The translations under genes and the position numbers were made by a program. Below the pieces are notes generated by a model. That model was given only the letters and a program-made list of their open reading frames with translations. It searched no databases and had not been told where the DNA came from. A stretch of DNA of 64,000 nt from Micromonospora luteifusca (lineage in GTDB: Bacteria > Actinomycetota > Actinomycetes > Mycobacteriales > Micromonosporaceae): positions 3,090,001 through 3,154,000 of the forward strand of contig NZ_JAFBBP010000001.1 in assembly GCF_016907275.1 (NCBI RefSeq), read 5' to 3'. This document shows positions 1 to 7,834 of this stretch, in pieces (position 1 is the stretch's first letter; each line of letters begins with the position of its first letter).

Positions 1-261
1 CCGCCGCACCGGCAGCTCGCCGACCGGTTCGCCGGCCTGTTCCCCTCCCCGGGCGGGCTCTTCGCCGCGGACGCGTGGATCGAGACGCCCTACGGGCCGG
101 TGCCGGCGGACGCGGGCGGTTGGGCCGGGTGCCGGCTGGACACCGCCCGGGAGTACGGCTGGGGCCTGCTGGTGGAGGCCACCATCGAGGCGGTCGACCT
201 GGCCGAGGATGCCTCTCCGCTGCTGCACTATCGCGGCCGGTACCACGAGCTGCCGTCCTGA
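1..261 (+). CDS. Flavin reductase-like domain protein, C-terminal part (5' end outside window)
   Basis: Frame 1 is open from base 1 to TGA at 259-261 and gives the last 86 residues. The stretch DRFAG followed by an aromatic-rich segment and the closing segment SPLLHYRGRYHEL resemble the end of the flavin reductase-like fold (FMN-binding split barrel), in which a residue near PLL..RGRY closes the flavin pocket. Such proteins reduce FMN with NAD(P)H, often for a monooxygenase. The start and cofactor-binding N-terminus are not visible, so substrate and partner cannot be named. Confidence 0.7.
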   Translation, partial: PPHRQLADRFAGLFPSPGGLFAADAWIETPYGPVPADAGGWAGCRLDTAREYGWGLLVEATIEAVDLAEDASPLLHYRGRYHELPS

Positions 262-284
262 ACCCGGACCGACCGATCACCGCA

Positions 285-298
285 GTGACCTGAGTCAC
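285..298. promoter_or_regulatory. CRP/FNR-type operator palindrome upstream of acetate permease operon
   Basis: The sequence is GTGA-N6-TCAC inside a 16-bp palindrome (AGTGAC-CTGA-GTCACT, 284-299). This is the core of the cAMP-receptor-protein consensus (TGTGA-N6-TCACA) used by mycobacterial CRP and corynebacterial GlxR. It lies about 80 bp upstream of the likely -10 box of the DUF485/symporter operon. It could also act as a weak terminator for the preceding gene. Confidence 0.5.
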
Positions 299-377
299 TT
301 GGCGCAGCCAGCCAACCGCTCGGCGCACTCGCCGACCGGCGTCGATCTCGGCCTTCCCTGTCGGGGAGTGCGCTCTT

Positions 378-383
378 TACGGT
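378..383 (+). promoter_or_regulatory. Putative -10 box (TACGGT) of DUF485-actP operon
   Basis: TACGGT fits the actinobacterial TAnnnT -10 pattern. A start at about 390 leaves a 36-nt leader that carries the SD-like GAAGGTGGTGA before the ATG at 426. No convincing -35 box is visible. Confidence 0.35.
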
Positions 384-425
384 GCGCGAAACTCCTCTGA
401 CGCCTGTGAAGGTGGTGATCCACAG

Positions 426-791
426 ATGTCCACGGACACACCCGCTCCGGCCGCTTCCCAGTCGGACAAGTACCTGGCCGTACAACGGTCGGACGAGTTC
501 GCCGGGCTGCGGCGTGCGCTGCGCGGCTTCGTCTTCCCGATGACCGTCGCGTTCTTCCTGTGGTATGCGCTCTACGTCATTCTCTCCGCGTACGCCCGGG
601 ACTTCATGGGCACGAAGCTGTTCGGCAGCAACATCAACGTCGCGCTCGTCTTCGGCCTGCTCCAGTTCGTCTCCACGTTCCTGATCGCCTGGCTCTACTC
701 CCGGTACGCGGACCGGAAGATCGACCCAATCGCCGACCGGATCCGCGAAGAGATCGGGGAGGTGACCCATGAGCAAGGTCCACGCGGTTGA
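426..791 (+). CDS. DUF485 family small membrane protein (acetate permease partner)
   Basis: A 121-residue protein with two hydrophobic segments (about residues 38-58 and 74-95) joined by a short polar loop, the architecture of DUF485 (YjcH type). DUF485 genes almost always precede a solute:sodium symporter of the ActP type. Here the stop lies 23 nt inside the symporter gene, so the two are translationally coupled. It probably assists or regulates the permease. The start follows an SD-like GAAGGTGGTGA. Its exact molecular role is not established. Confidence 0.85.
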   Translation: MSTDTPAPAASQSDKYLAVQRSDEFAGLRRALRGFVFPMTVAFFLWYALYVILSAYARDFMGTKLFGSNINVALVFGLLQFVSTFLIAWLYSRYADRKIDPIADRIREEIGEVTHEQGPRG

Positions 792-2460
792 GACGTTCCT
801 GGCTGCTGAGGCGGGCAATCACACCGCCCGCAACCTGACCATCACGCTCTTCCTGGTCTTCGTGGCGGTGACCCTGGCCATCACCATCTGGGCCAGCCGC
901 CAGACCAAGACGGCGACCGACTTCTACGCCGGCGGCCGGTCCTTCAGCGGATTCCAGAACGGCATGGCGATCGGTGGCGACTACATGTCGGCCGCCTCGT
1001 TCCTCGGTATCGCCGGCATCATCGCGCTCTACGGCTACGACGGCTTCCTCTACTCGATCGGCTTCCTGGTCGCGTGGCTGGTGGCCCTGCTGCTGGTCGC
1101 GGAGCTGCTGCGGAACTCGGGCCGGTACACGATGGCCGACGTGCTGGCCTTCCGGATGCGCCAGCGTCCGGTGCGTACGGCGGCAGCGGTCTCCACCATC
1201 ACGGTGTCGATCTTCTATCTGCTCGCGCAGATGGTGGGTGCCGGCGCGCTGGTCGCGCTGCTGCTCGGCATCCGGCCGGGGACGACCTTCCTCGGCATGG
1301 ACGCGTCCACCGCGAAGATCGCCACCATCATCATGGTCGGCGCACTGATGATCATCTACGTCACCGTGGGTGGCATGAAGGGCACCACCTACGTGCAGAT
1401 CGTCAAGGCGTTCCTGCTCATGGGCGGCGCGCTGCTGATGACGATCCTGGTGCTGGCGAAGTTCAACTTCAACCTGTCGGCCCTCCTGGGCCAGGCCGCC
1501 GAGGCGTCCGGCAAGGGCAGCGCGTTCCTCGAACCCGGGCTGCGGTACGGCGTCGAGGTCGCCGGCAACTCGACGCAGACCTTCTACAACAAGGTGGACC
1601 TGCTGTCCCTGGGTATCGCCCTGGTGCTCGGCACCGCCGGTCTGCCGCACATCCTGATCCGCTTCTACACGGTGCCGACCGCGAAGGCGGCCCGCAAGAG
1701 CGTGCTCTGGGCGATCGGCATCATCGGCACCTTCTACCTGCTCACCCTGGCCCTCGGCTTCGGTGCGGCGGCGTTGGTGGGCAGCGCGGCGATCACGGCG
1801 CAGGACAAGGCCGGCAACACCGCGGCGCCGCAGCTGGCCGAAGCGCTCGGCATCGAGTTCTTCGGCGGCGAACTAGGTGGAGCGGCTCTGCTGGCGATCA
1901 TCGCGGCGGTCGCCTTCGCCACCATCCTGGCGGTGGTCGCCGGGTTGACGTTGGCCTCGTCGTCCAGCCTGGCGCACGACTTCTACGCCAACGTCATCAA
2001 GAAGGGCGACACGTCGGAGCGGCAGGAGGTACGGGTCGCCCGGATCTCCGCCCTGGTGATCGGCGCGGTGTCGATCGCCCTGTCGATCTACGCGCAGAAC
2101 CTCAACGTGGCGTTCCTGGTCGCGCTGGCCTTCGCGGTCGCCGCCTCGGGCAACCTGCCGGCGATCCTCTACAGCCTGTTCTGGAAGCGGTTCAACACTT
2201 CCGGCGCGGTCTGGGCGATCTACGGCGGTCTGCTCTCGGCCGTACTGCTGGTGTTCTTCTCGCCAGTGGTCTCCGGTGCGGCGACCTCGATGTTCCCGGA
2301 TCACGACTGGCAGTGGTTCCCGCTGTCCAACCCGGGCATCCTCTCCATCCCGTTCGGTTTCCTGTGCGGGTGGATCGGCACTGTCATCTCCAAGGAGCAC
2401 GACGAGGACAAGTACGCGGAGCTGGAGGTGCGCGCCCTCACCGGCGCTGGCGCCCACTGA
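769..2460 (+). CDS. actP: Sodium:solute symporter, cation/acetate symporter type (ActP)
   Basis: A 563-residue protein with about 13 hydrophobic segments, typical of the solute:sodium symporter family. The N-terminal region DFYAGGRSFSGFQNG followed by GGDYMSAASFLG is the signature of ActP-like acetate/pyruvate permeases. It starts within the DUF485 gene behind GAGGTGA, so the pair forms one operon. It should import acetate or a related monocarboxylate with Na+ or H+. Substrate assignment rests on family and on the DUF485 partner. The CRP-type site upstream suggests control by carbon status. Confidence 0.88.
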   Translation: MSKVHAVETFLAAEAGNHTARNLTITLFLVFVAVTLAITIWASRQTKTATDFYAGGRSFSGFQNGMAIGGDYMSAASFLGIAGIIALYGYDGFLYSIGFLVAWLVALLLVAELLRNSGRYTMADVLAFRMRQRPVRTAAAVSTITVSIFYLLAQMVGAGALVALLLGIRPGTTFLGMDASTAKIATIIMVGALMIIYVTVGGMKGTTYVQIVKAFLLMGGALLMTILVLAKFNFNLSALLGQAAEASGKGSAFLEPGLRYGVEVAGNSTQTFYNKVDLLSLGIALVLGTAGLPHILIRFYTVPTAKAARKSVLWAIGIIGTFYLLTLALGFGAAALVGSAAITAQDKAGNTAAPQLAEALGIEFFGGELGGAALLAIIAAVAFATILAVVAGLTLASSSSLAHDFYANVIKKGDTSERQEVRVARISALVIGAVSIALSIYAQNLNVAFLVALAFAVAASGNLPAILYSLFWKRFNTSGAVWAIYGGLLSAVLLVFFSPVVSGAATSMFPDHDWQWFPLSNPGILSIPFGFLCGWIGTVISKEHDEDKYAELEVRALTGAGAH

Positions 2461-2480
2461 TCGTTGCGCACTGTCAGGAC

Positions 2481-2517
2481 GGGACTCCTGTTGACGCCAC
2501 GCGTCAGCAGGGGTCCC
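2481..2517 (+). terminator. Hairpin terminator after actP
   Basis: 17-bp stem (2481-2497 with 2501-2517, two G-U pairs) with a 3-nt loop, followed by TTTCCT. It lies between actP and the next promoter. Confidence 0.7.
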
Positions 2518-2538
2518 TTTCCTCCAGTTGGGGGTCGG

Positions 2539-2544
2539 TAGGCT
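2539..2544 (+). promoter_or_regulatory. -10 box TAGGCT, leaderless start of epimerase gene
   Basis: TAGGCT ends 7 nt before the ATG at 2552. No SD sequence is present, so transcription probably begins at the start codon. Confidence 0.45.
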
Positions 2545-2551
2545 GAGCGTC

Positions 2552-3529
2552 ATGAAGGTTGCTGAGCGCTTCGGGTCCGGTCACCGCGTCCTCGTGACCG
2601 GCGGAGCTGGTTTCGTCCCGTCGCACCTGGTGGACGTCCTGATCGCCCGTGGTTGCACGGTGGTGGCGCTGGACAATTTCGTCACCGGCTCCAAGGAAAA
2701 TGTCGCCCACCTGCTGGACCGGCCAACCTTCACCCTGGTCGAGGCGGACCTCTCCGACGGCCTGCCGACCCACCATCCGGCGCTGGCCGAGCGGTTCGAC
2801 GCGATCCTGCACATGGCCTCACCGGCCAGCCCCACCGACTTCGCCCAACTGCCGGTGGAGATCCTCCGGGTCGGCTCGGTCGGCACCCTGCACCTGTTGG
2901 AGCGCGCGGTCGCCGACGGCGCCCGGTTCCTGATGGCCTCCACCTCCGAGGCGTACGGGGACCCGAAGGAGCACCCGCAGCGCGAGACCTACTGGGGCAA
3001 CGTCAACCCGATCGGGGTCCGCAGCGTCTACGACGAGGCGAAGCGCTTCTCCGAGGCGGCCACCATGGCGTACCACCGCTACCGCGGGCTCGACGCGGCG
3101 ATCGTCCGGATCTTCAACACGTACGGCCCGCGGATGCGCCCGGACGACGGCCGCGCCATCCCCACCTTCATCTCCCAGGCGCTGCGCGGCGAGCCGATCA
3201 CCGTGCACGGCACCGGCAACCAGACCCGGTCGATCTGTTTCGTCGAGGACCTGGTGCGGGGCATCCTGCTGCTGCTCGACTCGACCGAGACCGGCCCGGT
3301 CAACTGCGGCACCGAGCACGAGCTGACCATGCGGCAACTCGCTGAATTGATCGTGTCGCTCTCCGACAGCAGCTCGCCGGTGACCTATGTCACGCGCAGC
3401 TCGGACGACCCCGAGATGCGTCGGCCCGATCTCACGCTCGCCCGCGAACTGCTCGGATACGAGCCGACGGTGGCGCCCGAAGATGGCCTGCGACGCACGA
3501 TCGAGTACTTCCGGGCGCGGCTAGGGTAA
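2552..3529 (+). CDS. NAD-dependent epimerase/dehydratase, UDP-glucuronate decarboxylase-like
   Basis: A 325-residue extended short-chain dehydrogenase. An N-terminal nucleotide-binding motif TGGAGFVPSHL, an LDNF-TGS motif after strand 2, a serine-rich active-site segment (STSEAYGDP) and the catalytic YDEAK motif are all present, and the order matches UDP-glucuronate decarboxylases (UDP-xylose synthases). These convert UDP-glucuronate to UDP-xylose for glycans or glycosides. The third glycine of GxxGxxG is replaced by proline (GFVP instead of GFIG). The ATG at 2552 is preferred over an upstream in-frame GTG because a -10 box sits 7 nt before it. Confidence 0.8.
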   Translation: MKVAERFGSGHRVLVTGGAGFVPSHLVDVLIARGCTVVALDNFVTGSKENVAHLLDRPTFTLVEADLSDGLPTHHPALAERFDAILHMASPASPTDFAQLPVEILRVGSVGTLHLLERAVADGARFLMASTSEAYGDPKEHPQRETYWGNVNPIGVRSVYDEAKRFSEAATMAYHRYRGLDAAIVRIFNTYGPRMRPDDGRAIPTFISQALRGEPITVHGTGNQTRSICFVEDLVRGILLLLDSTETGPVNCGTEHELTMRQLAELIVSLSDSSSPVTYVTRSSDDPEMRRPDLTLARELLGYEPTVAPEDGLRRTIEYFRARLG

Positions 3530-3605
3530 CCGGTTGGTTGGCCATCGACTGTCTCTGAGTGTCGCCTGAAGGCGGCGGTGGCTCCCGCTACGTACCCTGA
3601 GTTAC

Positions 3606-4832
3606 ATGTCAGCGACTTCGCCTGCCGGCGTCCCGCGTCCGCATCTGCACCGCAGCGCCGGGCGCGCGTCGGTCCCCGGCCCCGATCGGGGCGCCTCCGG
3701 GCGTGCCCGACCGACCGAGGCGCGCTTCTACCCGTCGTATGCCGAGGAGCAGCCCAGGCCCGGCGGACCGGCCGGGCCGAGAGGGCCCGGCGGACCGGGT
3801 GGCACCGGCGGTTCGGGGCGGCGTGGCCCGCGACCGCGCTGGGGTCGGATCGCCCTCGTGGCGGGGATCGCGGTGTTGGTGCTGGCGCTGCTCGGCAGCG
3901 TGGGTGCGTGGCTGTACGCGCGCAACCTCAACGGCGATCTGGCCCGCACCGACCCGTTCGCGGAGATCACCGGTGGCAGGCCGACCAAGACCGTTGATGG
4001 GGCGCTGAACATCCTGCTCGTCGGTAGCGACTCGCGAGACCCGGACGCGCCGGTCGACAGCAAGAGTCAGTGGCGCGCCGACACGATCATCGTGATGCAC
4101 ATCCCGGCGGACCACCAGGAGGCTTACCTGGTCTCCATCCCGCGGGACCTCTACGTGCCGATCCCGGAGAGCGCCGGCGCGGACTGCGACTCCGGCAAGC
4201 GCGCGAAGATCAACGCGGCGTTCGCGTTCGGCGGGCTGCCGCTGGCGGTGCGTACGGTGGAGTGCTTCAGCGACGTCCGGATCGACCACGTGATGGCGAT
4301 CGACTTCGGCGGTTTCAAGGAGGTCACCGACGCCCTCGACGGGGTGGACCTCAAGGTGGAGCGGACGATCACCTCGATCCACAAGCCGTACCGGACGTTC
4401 ACCAAGGGCACCAACCACATGGACGGCGCCGAGGCGCTGGACTGGATCCGTCAGCGCAAGCAGTTCCCGGACGGAGACTTCGCCCGGATGCGGCACCAGC
4501 AGGATTTCCTCCGGGCGCTGATGGACAAGGCCGCGAGCACCGGCACGCTGGCGAACCCGGCGAAGCTCAACAATTTCCTCCAATCGGTCACCGCGGCCGT
4601 AACCGTCGACCAGGGTTTCTCGGTTACAGACATGGCGCTGCAGTTCCGCAACCTGCGCGGCCAGAACCTCACCTTTGTGACCAGCCCGAACTCGGGCAGC
4701 GACACGATCAACGGCGAGTCGGTGGTGGTCTCGGACCGGGAGAAGGCGCTCGCCATGTACCGGGCCATGTCGGCGGACACCATGGCGGACTGGGTCAAGG
4801 CCAACCCGCCGAAGAGCAACGACGGCGGCTGA
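3606..4832 (+). CDS. LytR-CpsA-Psr (LCP) family protein 1
   Basis: A 408-residue membrane-anchored LCP enzyme. A proline/glycine/arginine-rich cytoplasmic tail (residues 1-80) precedes one membrane helix (about 81-104). The LCP domain then carries NILLVGSDSRD, RADTIIVMHI and SIPRDLYV, whose acidic and arginine residues bind the polyprenyl pyrophosphate and magnesium. LCP enzymes transfer lipid-linked glycopolymers such as teichoic acid or arabinogalactan to peptidoglycan outside the membrane. It is the first of three LCP genes in tandem. The glycopolymer is not identifiable from sequence. Confidence 0.88.
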   Translation: MSATSPAGVPRPHLHRSAGRASVPGPDRGASGRARPTEARFYPSYAEEQPRPGGPAGPRGPGGPGGTGGSGRRGPRPRWGRIALVAGIAVLVLALLGSVGAWLYARNLNGDLARTDPFAEITGGRPTKTVDGALNILLVGSDSRDPDAPVDSKSQWRADTIIVMHIPADHQEAYLVSIPRDLYVPIPESAGADCDSGKRAKINAAFAFGGLPLAVRTVECFSDVRIDHVMAIDFGGFKEVTDALDGVDLKVERTITSIHKPYRTFTKGTNHMDGAEALDWIRQRKQFPDGDFARMRHQQDFLRALMDKAASTGTLANPAKLNNFLQSVTAAVTVDQGFSVTDMALQFRNLRGQNLTFVTSPNSGSDTINGESVVVSDREKALAMYRAMSADTMADWVKANPPKSNDGG

Positions 4833-4842
4833 CCGCATCCAG

Positions 4843-4887
4843 GGGGTGGCCTGCCGGTACGACCGTCGGCGGCCCGACGGCCACCCC
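4843..4887 (+). terminator. Possible weak terminator hairpin between LCP genes 1 and 2
   Basis: A 9-bp inverted repeat (GGGGTGGCC 4843-4851, GGCCACCCC 4879-4887) with a 27-nt loop that can itself pair CCG with CGG. There is no U tract. Confidence 0.3.
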
Positions 4888-5026
4888 GCCGTTCGGGTCA
4901 TCGAGCGGCGACGATCGACTGAGCACGAGAAAACAGACGTCCGGATTGACCCGGGATGAACTCGCCAAGTCGAATTGATGTACGTACAGTGGTGCCGCCC
5001 CCTCCTGATCACGAGCTGGAGCACGC

Positions 5027-6289
5027 ATGCCGGTTCAGGCCAGTCGTCGCCCTTCGTCCCCCGGGCCCGCCGCCCCCAGCGGCCGGGTCGCCGCAGCCAT
5101 ACCTGTACAGGCCAGCCCCTCGCGCGGTGGGCCGGGCGATCGCCCGCCCGGCGGTGGCGATGACGGCCGGGCGGGTGGCGGTGGATCGGCGCGGAAGCGG
5201 ACCAAGCGCAAGGACCCGCTCTGGGCGCGACTGACCGTGGTGTTCGGGGCGGTGCTGATGCTCAGCAGCGGGGCGGTCGTCGTCGGCAGCAAGGTGCTGA
5301 TCGGTCAGGCGACCGGTGACATCGCCCAGCGCAACCTCCTGGGTGGGGCCGGCAAGACCGACGCCGAGGGCGGGGCGAGCCTGGACGGGCCGATCGACAT
5401 GCTGCTGCTCGGCGTGGACGCACGGGAGCGCTGGGCAGCCGACAACGTCCGCTCGGACAGCATCATCATCCTGCACATTCCGGCCACGCACGACCAGGCG
5501 TACCTGATCTCCATCCCCCGGGACACCGAGGCGCACATCCCGGCCCGCCCGAAGAACGGTTGGGCCGGCGGCAACGGGAAGATCAATGCAGCCTTCGAGG
5601 TGGGTGCCCGCAACGGCGGCGGGTGGGAGGGCGGCGCTCAGCTGATGGCCGAGACGATCCAGCAACTCACCGACGTCAGCTTCGACGGCGCGGCAATCAT
5701 CAACTTCGGCGGCTTCAAGAGCGTCATCGACACCCTCGGCACGGTGAAGATCTGCGTGAGCCACGAGGTCAAGTCGAAGCACATGTCGTACGTCGACGGC
5801 AAGCCGTTGTGGAACGCCGACGCCAAGAAGACCGGCAAGAAGATGACCCCGGTGCTGCACAAGAAGGGCTGCCAGGAGATGGAGGGCTGGGCGGCCCTGG
5901 ACTACTCCCGGCAGCGCTACGGACTGCCCGGCGGCGACTACGACCGGCAGCAGAACCAGCAGCAGCTGATCAAGGCGATGGCCCGGAAGGCGACCGACGG
6001 CGGCATGCTGACCAAGCCCGCCAAGCTCCAGCAGCTGGTCAAGACGGCGGGTAAGGCGCTCGTGTTGGACACCGGCGGCGTGCCGATCGAGAAGTTCATC
6101 TTCACCATGCGCGGGGTCACCGCGAACGAGCTGACCATGCTCAAGACCAACAACGGCACGTTCAACGGCAACGGCAACGGCAACGAGGCCCTGAGCGAAG
6201 AGACGCTGGCCATGTTCCAAGCGGTCAAGCAGGACAAGCTCGCCGAATTCGTCTTCACCCACCCCGAGGTGATCTCCACTCGCAAGTGA
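5027..6289 (+). CDS. LytR-CpsA-Psr (LCP) family protein 2
   Basis: A 420-residue LCP enzyme with a basic, proline-rich N-terminus and one membrane helix at about residues 72-90. The LCP domain shows DMLLLGVDARE, RSDSIIILHI and SIPRD, and later a QRYGLPGGDYDRQQN block shared with the third LCP gene. An asparagine/glycine run (NGNGNGN) sits near the C-terminus. Same expected chemistry as its neighbours: attachment of a lipid-carried polymer to peptidoglycan. The 190-nt gap before it suggests its own promoter. Confidence 0.88.
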   Translation: MPVQASRRPSSPGPAAPSGRVAAAIPVQASPSRGGPGDRPPGGGDDGRAGGGGSARKRTKRKDPLWARLTVVFGAVLMLSSGAVVVGSKVLIGQATGDIAQRNLLGGAGKTDAEGGASLDGPIDMLLLGVDARERWAADNVRSDSIIILHIPATHDQAYLISIPRDTEAHIPARPKNGWAGGNGKINAAFEVGARNGGGWEGGAQLMAETIQQLTDVSFDGAAIINFGGFKSVIDTLGTVKICVSHEVKSKHMSYVDGKPLWNADAKKTGKKMTPVLHKKGCQEMEGWAALDYSRQRYGLPGGDYDRQQNQQQLIKAMARKATDGGMLTKPAKLQQLVKTAGKALVLDTGGVPIEKFIFTMRGVTANELTMLKTNNGTFNGNGNGNEALSEETLAMFQAVKQDKLAEFVFTHPEVISTRK

Positions 6290-6371
6290 GGGCGGTGGCC
6301 GGAAGTCACGAAACCCGGCGACGGCACCGTCACCGCCCGTAGCCTTACGTGAGCAGGTTTCACGTATCGGC

Positions 6372-6386
6372 GGGGAGGCTGTCACG
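6372..6386 (+). promoter_or_regulatory. Strong SD followed by ACG, probable non-canonical start of LCP gene 3
   Basis: GGGGAGG at 6372-6378 is followed after 5 nt by ACG at 6384-6386, in frame with the LCP gene. No ATG, GTG or TTG exists in this frame between the previous stop and 6522. Codon 2 onward reads SRWGRN, a normal LCP N-terminus. Confidence 0.5.
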
Positions 6387-7430
6387 TCCAGGTGGGGACG
6401 GAACGCGGCGGGCCGGGCCGGAGGGGCCCCGACCGCCCGACCACGCCGCGCCCGAGGGTCGCGGATCCTGCTCGGCATCGGCCTGGTCCTCGTCCTGCTG
6501 GCCGGGCTCACCCTGGTCGGGATGAAGACGCTCAGCCACCGGTACGACCGCACGGTGGCCAAGGAGCAACTGCTCGACCCCGACGCCCGCACCGACCGGA
6601 CCGACCTGGACGGGCCACTCAACTACCTCCTGGTCGGCTCCGACCGGCGACCCGGCGACAGCGGACCGGACCAACGCTCGGACACCATCCTCATCGTGCA
6701 CGTGCCCGCCGGCCAGCGGGAGGCCTACCTGGTCTCCATCCCGCGCGACCTACTGGTCACCATTCCGCCCGCGAACGGCTTCGGTGGCGGGCAGGACAAG
6801 ATCAATGCCGCGTACGAGCACGGCGGTGGCGGGCAGGCCGGGGCCCAACTGCTCTCCGCCACCCTGAACCGGCTCACCGGAATCCGGTTCGACGGTGCCG
6901 CACTGATCGACTTCTCCGGCTTCCGGAAGGTCATCGACCTGCTCGGCGGGGTGGAGATGTGCGTGGACACCGAGGTCCGCTCGATCCACACCAATCGGGT
7001 CTTCCCCACCGGGTGCCAACAGATGGACGGGGCACAGGCGCTCGACTACGTACGACAGCGCTACGACCTGCCCGGCGGCGACTACGACCGGCAGCACCAC
7101 CAGCAGCAACTGCTCCGGGCGATGCTGGACAGCGCCGGCAAGGCCGACCTGCGGAGCAACCCGGTCAAGTTCGACCAGGTGCTCCGGGCGGTGGGCGGCT
7201 CGTTGACCGTCGACACCAACGGCGTACCCCTGGAGGATCTGCTCCTCGCGCTGCGCGCGCTGCCGCCCGACGGGATGCGCGGCATCCAGGTGCCGTCGTC
7301 CCCACAGACCATCGACGAGGTCTCGTACGTGGTGCTGGACAACGGGGGCGACGGGCTGTTCGAGGCGGTTCGCGGCCGACAGATGCCGACCTGGGCGCTG
7401 GCCAACCCGCGCTGGGTGACCCGGTTGTGA
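6384..7430 (+). CDS. LytR-CpsA-Psr (LCP) family protein 3, start codon unusual (ACG?)
   Basis: The frame contains a basic N-terminus, a membrane helix (about codons 30-48) and the LCP domain with YLLVGSDRR, QRSDTILIVHV, SIPRDLL and RYDLPGGDYDRQ. The first canonical start is ATG 6522, but that start would cut off the membrane helix encoded just upstream. The only well-placed ribosome site (GGGGAGG at 6372) faces ACG at 6384. So either an ACG start is used or an ATG has mutated to ACG. With ACG the protein has 348 residues; with 6522 it has 302. Function as for the two preceding LCP genes. Confidence 0.8.
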   Translation, partial: TSRWGRNAAGRAGGAPTARPRRARGSRILLGIGLVLVLLAGLTLVGMKTLSHRYDRTVAKEQLLDPDARTDRTDLDGPLNYLLVGSDRRPGDSGPDQRSDTILIVHVPAGQREAYLVSIPRDLLVTIPPANGFGGGQDKINAAYEHGGGGQAGAQLLSATLNRLTGIRFDGAALIDFSGFRKVIDLLGGVEMCVDTEVRSIHTNRVFPTGCQQMDGAQALDYVRQRYDLPGGDYDRQHHQQQLLRAMLDSAGKADLRSNPVKFDQVLRAVGGSLTVDTNGVPLEDLLLALRALPPDGMRGIQVPSSPQTIDEVSYVVLDNGGDGLFEAVRGRQMPTWALANPRWVTRL

Positions 7431-7476
7431 CGGTGCTGACGGCCAGGTCGGTGCCGAACCGGTCGATGAGGATCTA

Positions 7477-7824
7477 GTGTTGCTTCCTGTGTTCGGACCC
7501 CAGGTTCCCACCGTGCCCGTGACCGAGATCGCCGACGAGACCTACCTGCTGGATGTGCGGGAGGACGACGAATGGGCGGCCGGCCACGCTCCCCATGCCC
7601 ACCACCTGCCGATGATGGAGCTGCCGGCTCGGCTCGCGGAGGTGCCCACCGACCGGGACGTGGCGGTCGTCTGCCGCTCCGGGGGGCGTTCCGCCCAGGT
7701 CGTCGCCTACCTGATCAACAACGGCTGGGAGCAGGTGCGTAACGCCGACGGCGGGATGCGCCAGTGGGCTGCCGTCGGCCGACCGGTGGTCGACGCGAAC
7801 GGGCAGCCCGGCCAGGTCATCTGA
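7477..7824 (+). CDS. Rhodanese-like domain protein
   Basis: A single rhodanese domain of 115 residues. It has the LLDVREDDEW motif near the N-terminus and the active loop CRSGGRS at about residues 67-73, whose cysteine would carry a persulfide. Single-domain rhodaneses move sulfane sulfur in thiosulfate, cyanide or cofactor sulfur metabolism. The chosen GTG start gives a full domain. The phosphodiesterase gene begins 10 nt after its stop, so the two are probably co-transcribed. Confidence 0.85.
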   Translation: MLLPVFGPQVPTVPVTEIADETYLLDVREDDEWAAGHAPHAHHLPMMELPARLAEVPTDRDVAVVCRSGGRSAQVVAYLINNGWEQVRNADGGMRQWAAVGRPVVDANGQPGQVI

Positions 7825-7834
7825 GGCGGCCGGG

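Noticed and set aside
1074..2546. A 490-codon frame within actP
   Set aside because: Shifted reading of the symporter gene; arginine/glycine-rich and without recognisable domain.
4978..4987. TGTACGTACA palindrome before the second LCP gene as an operator
   Set aside because: Ten bases only, no second copy and no clear promoter overlap.
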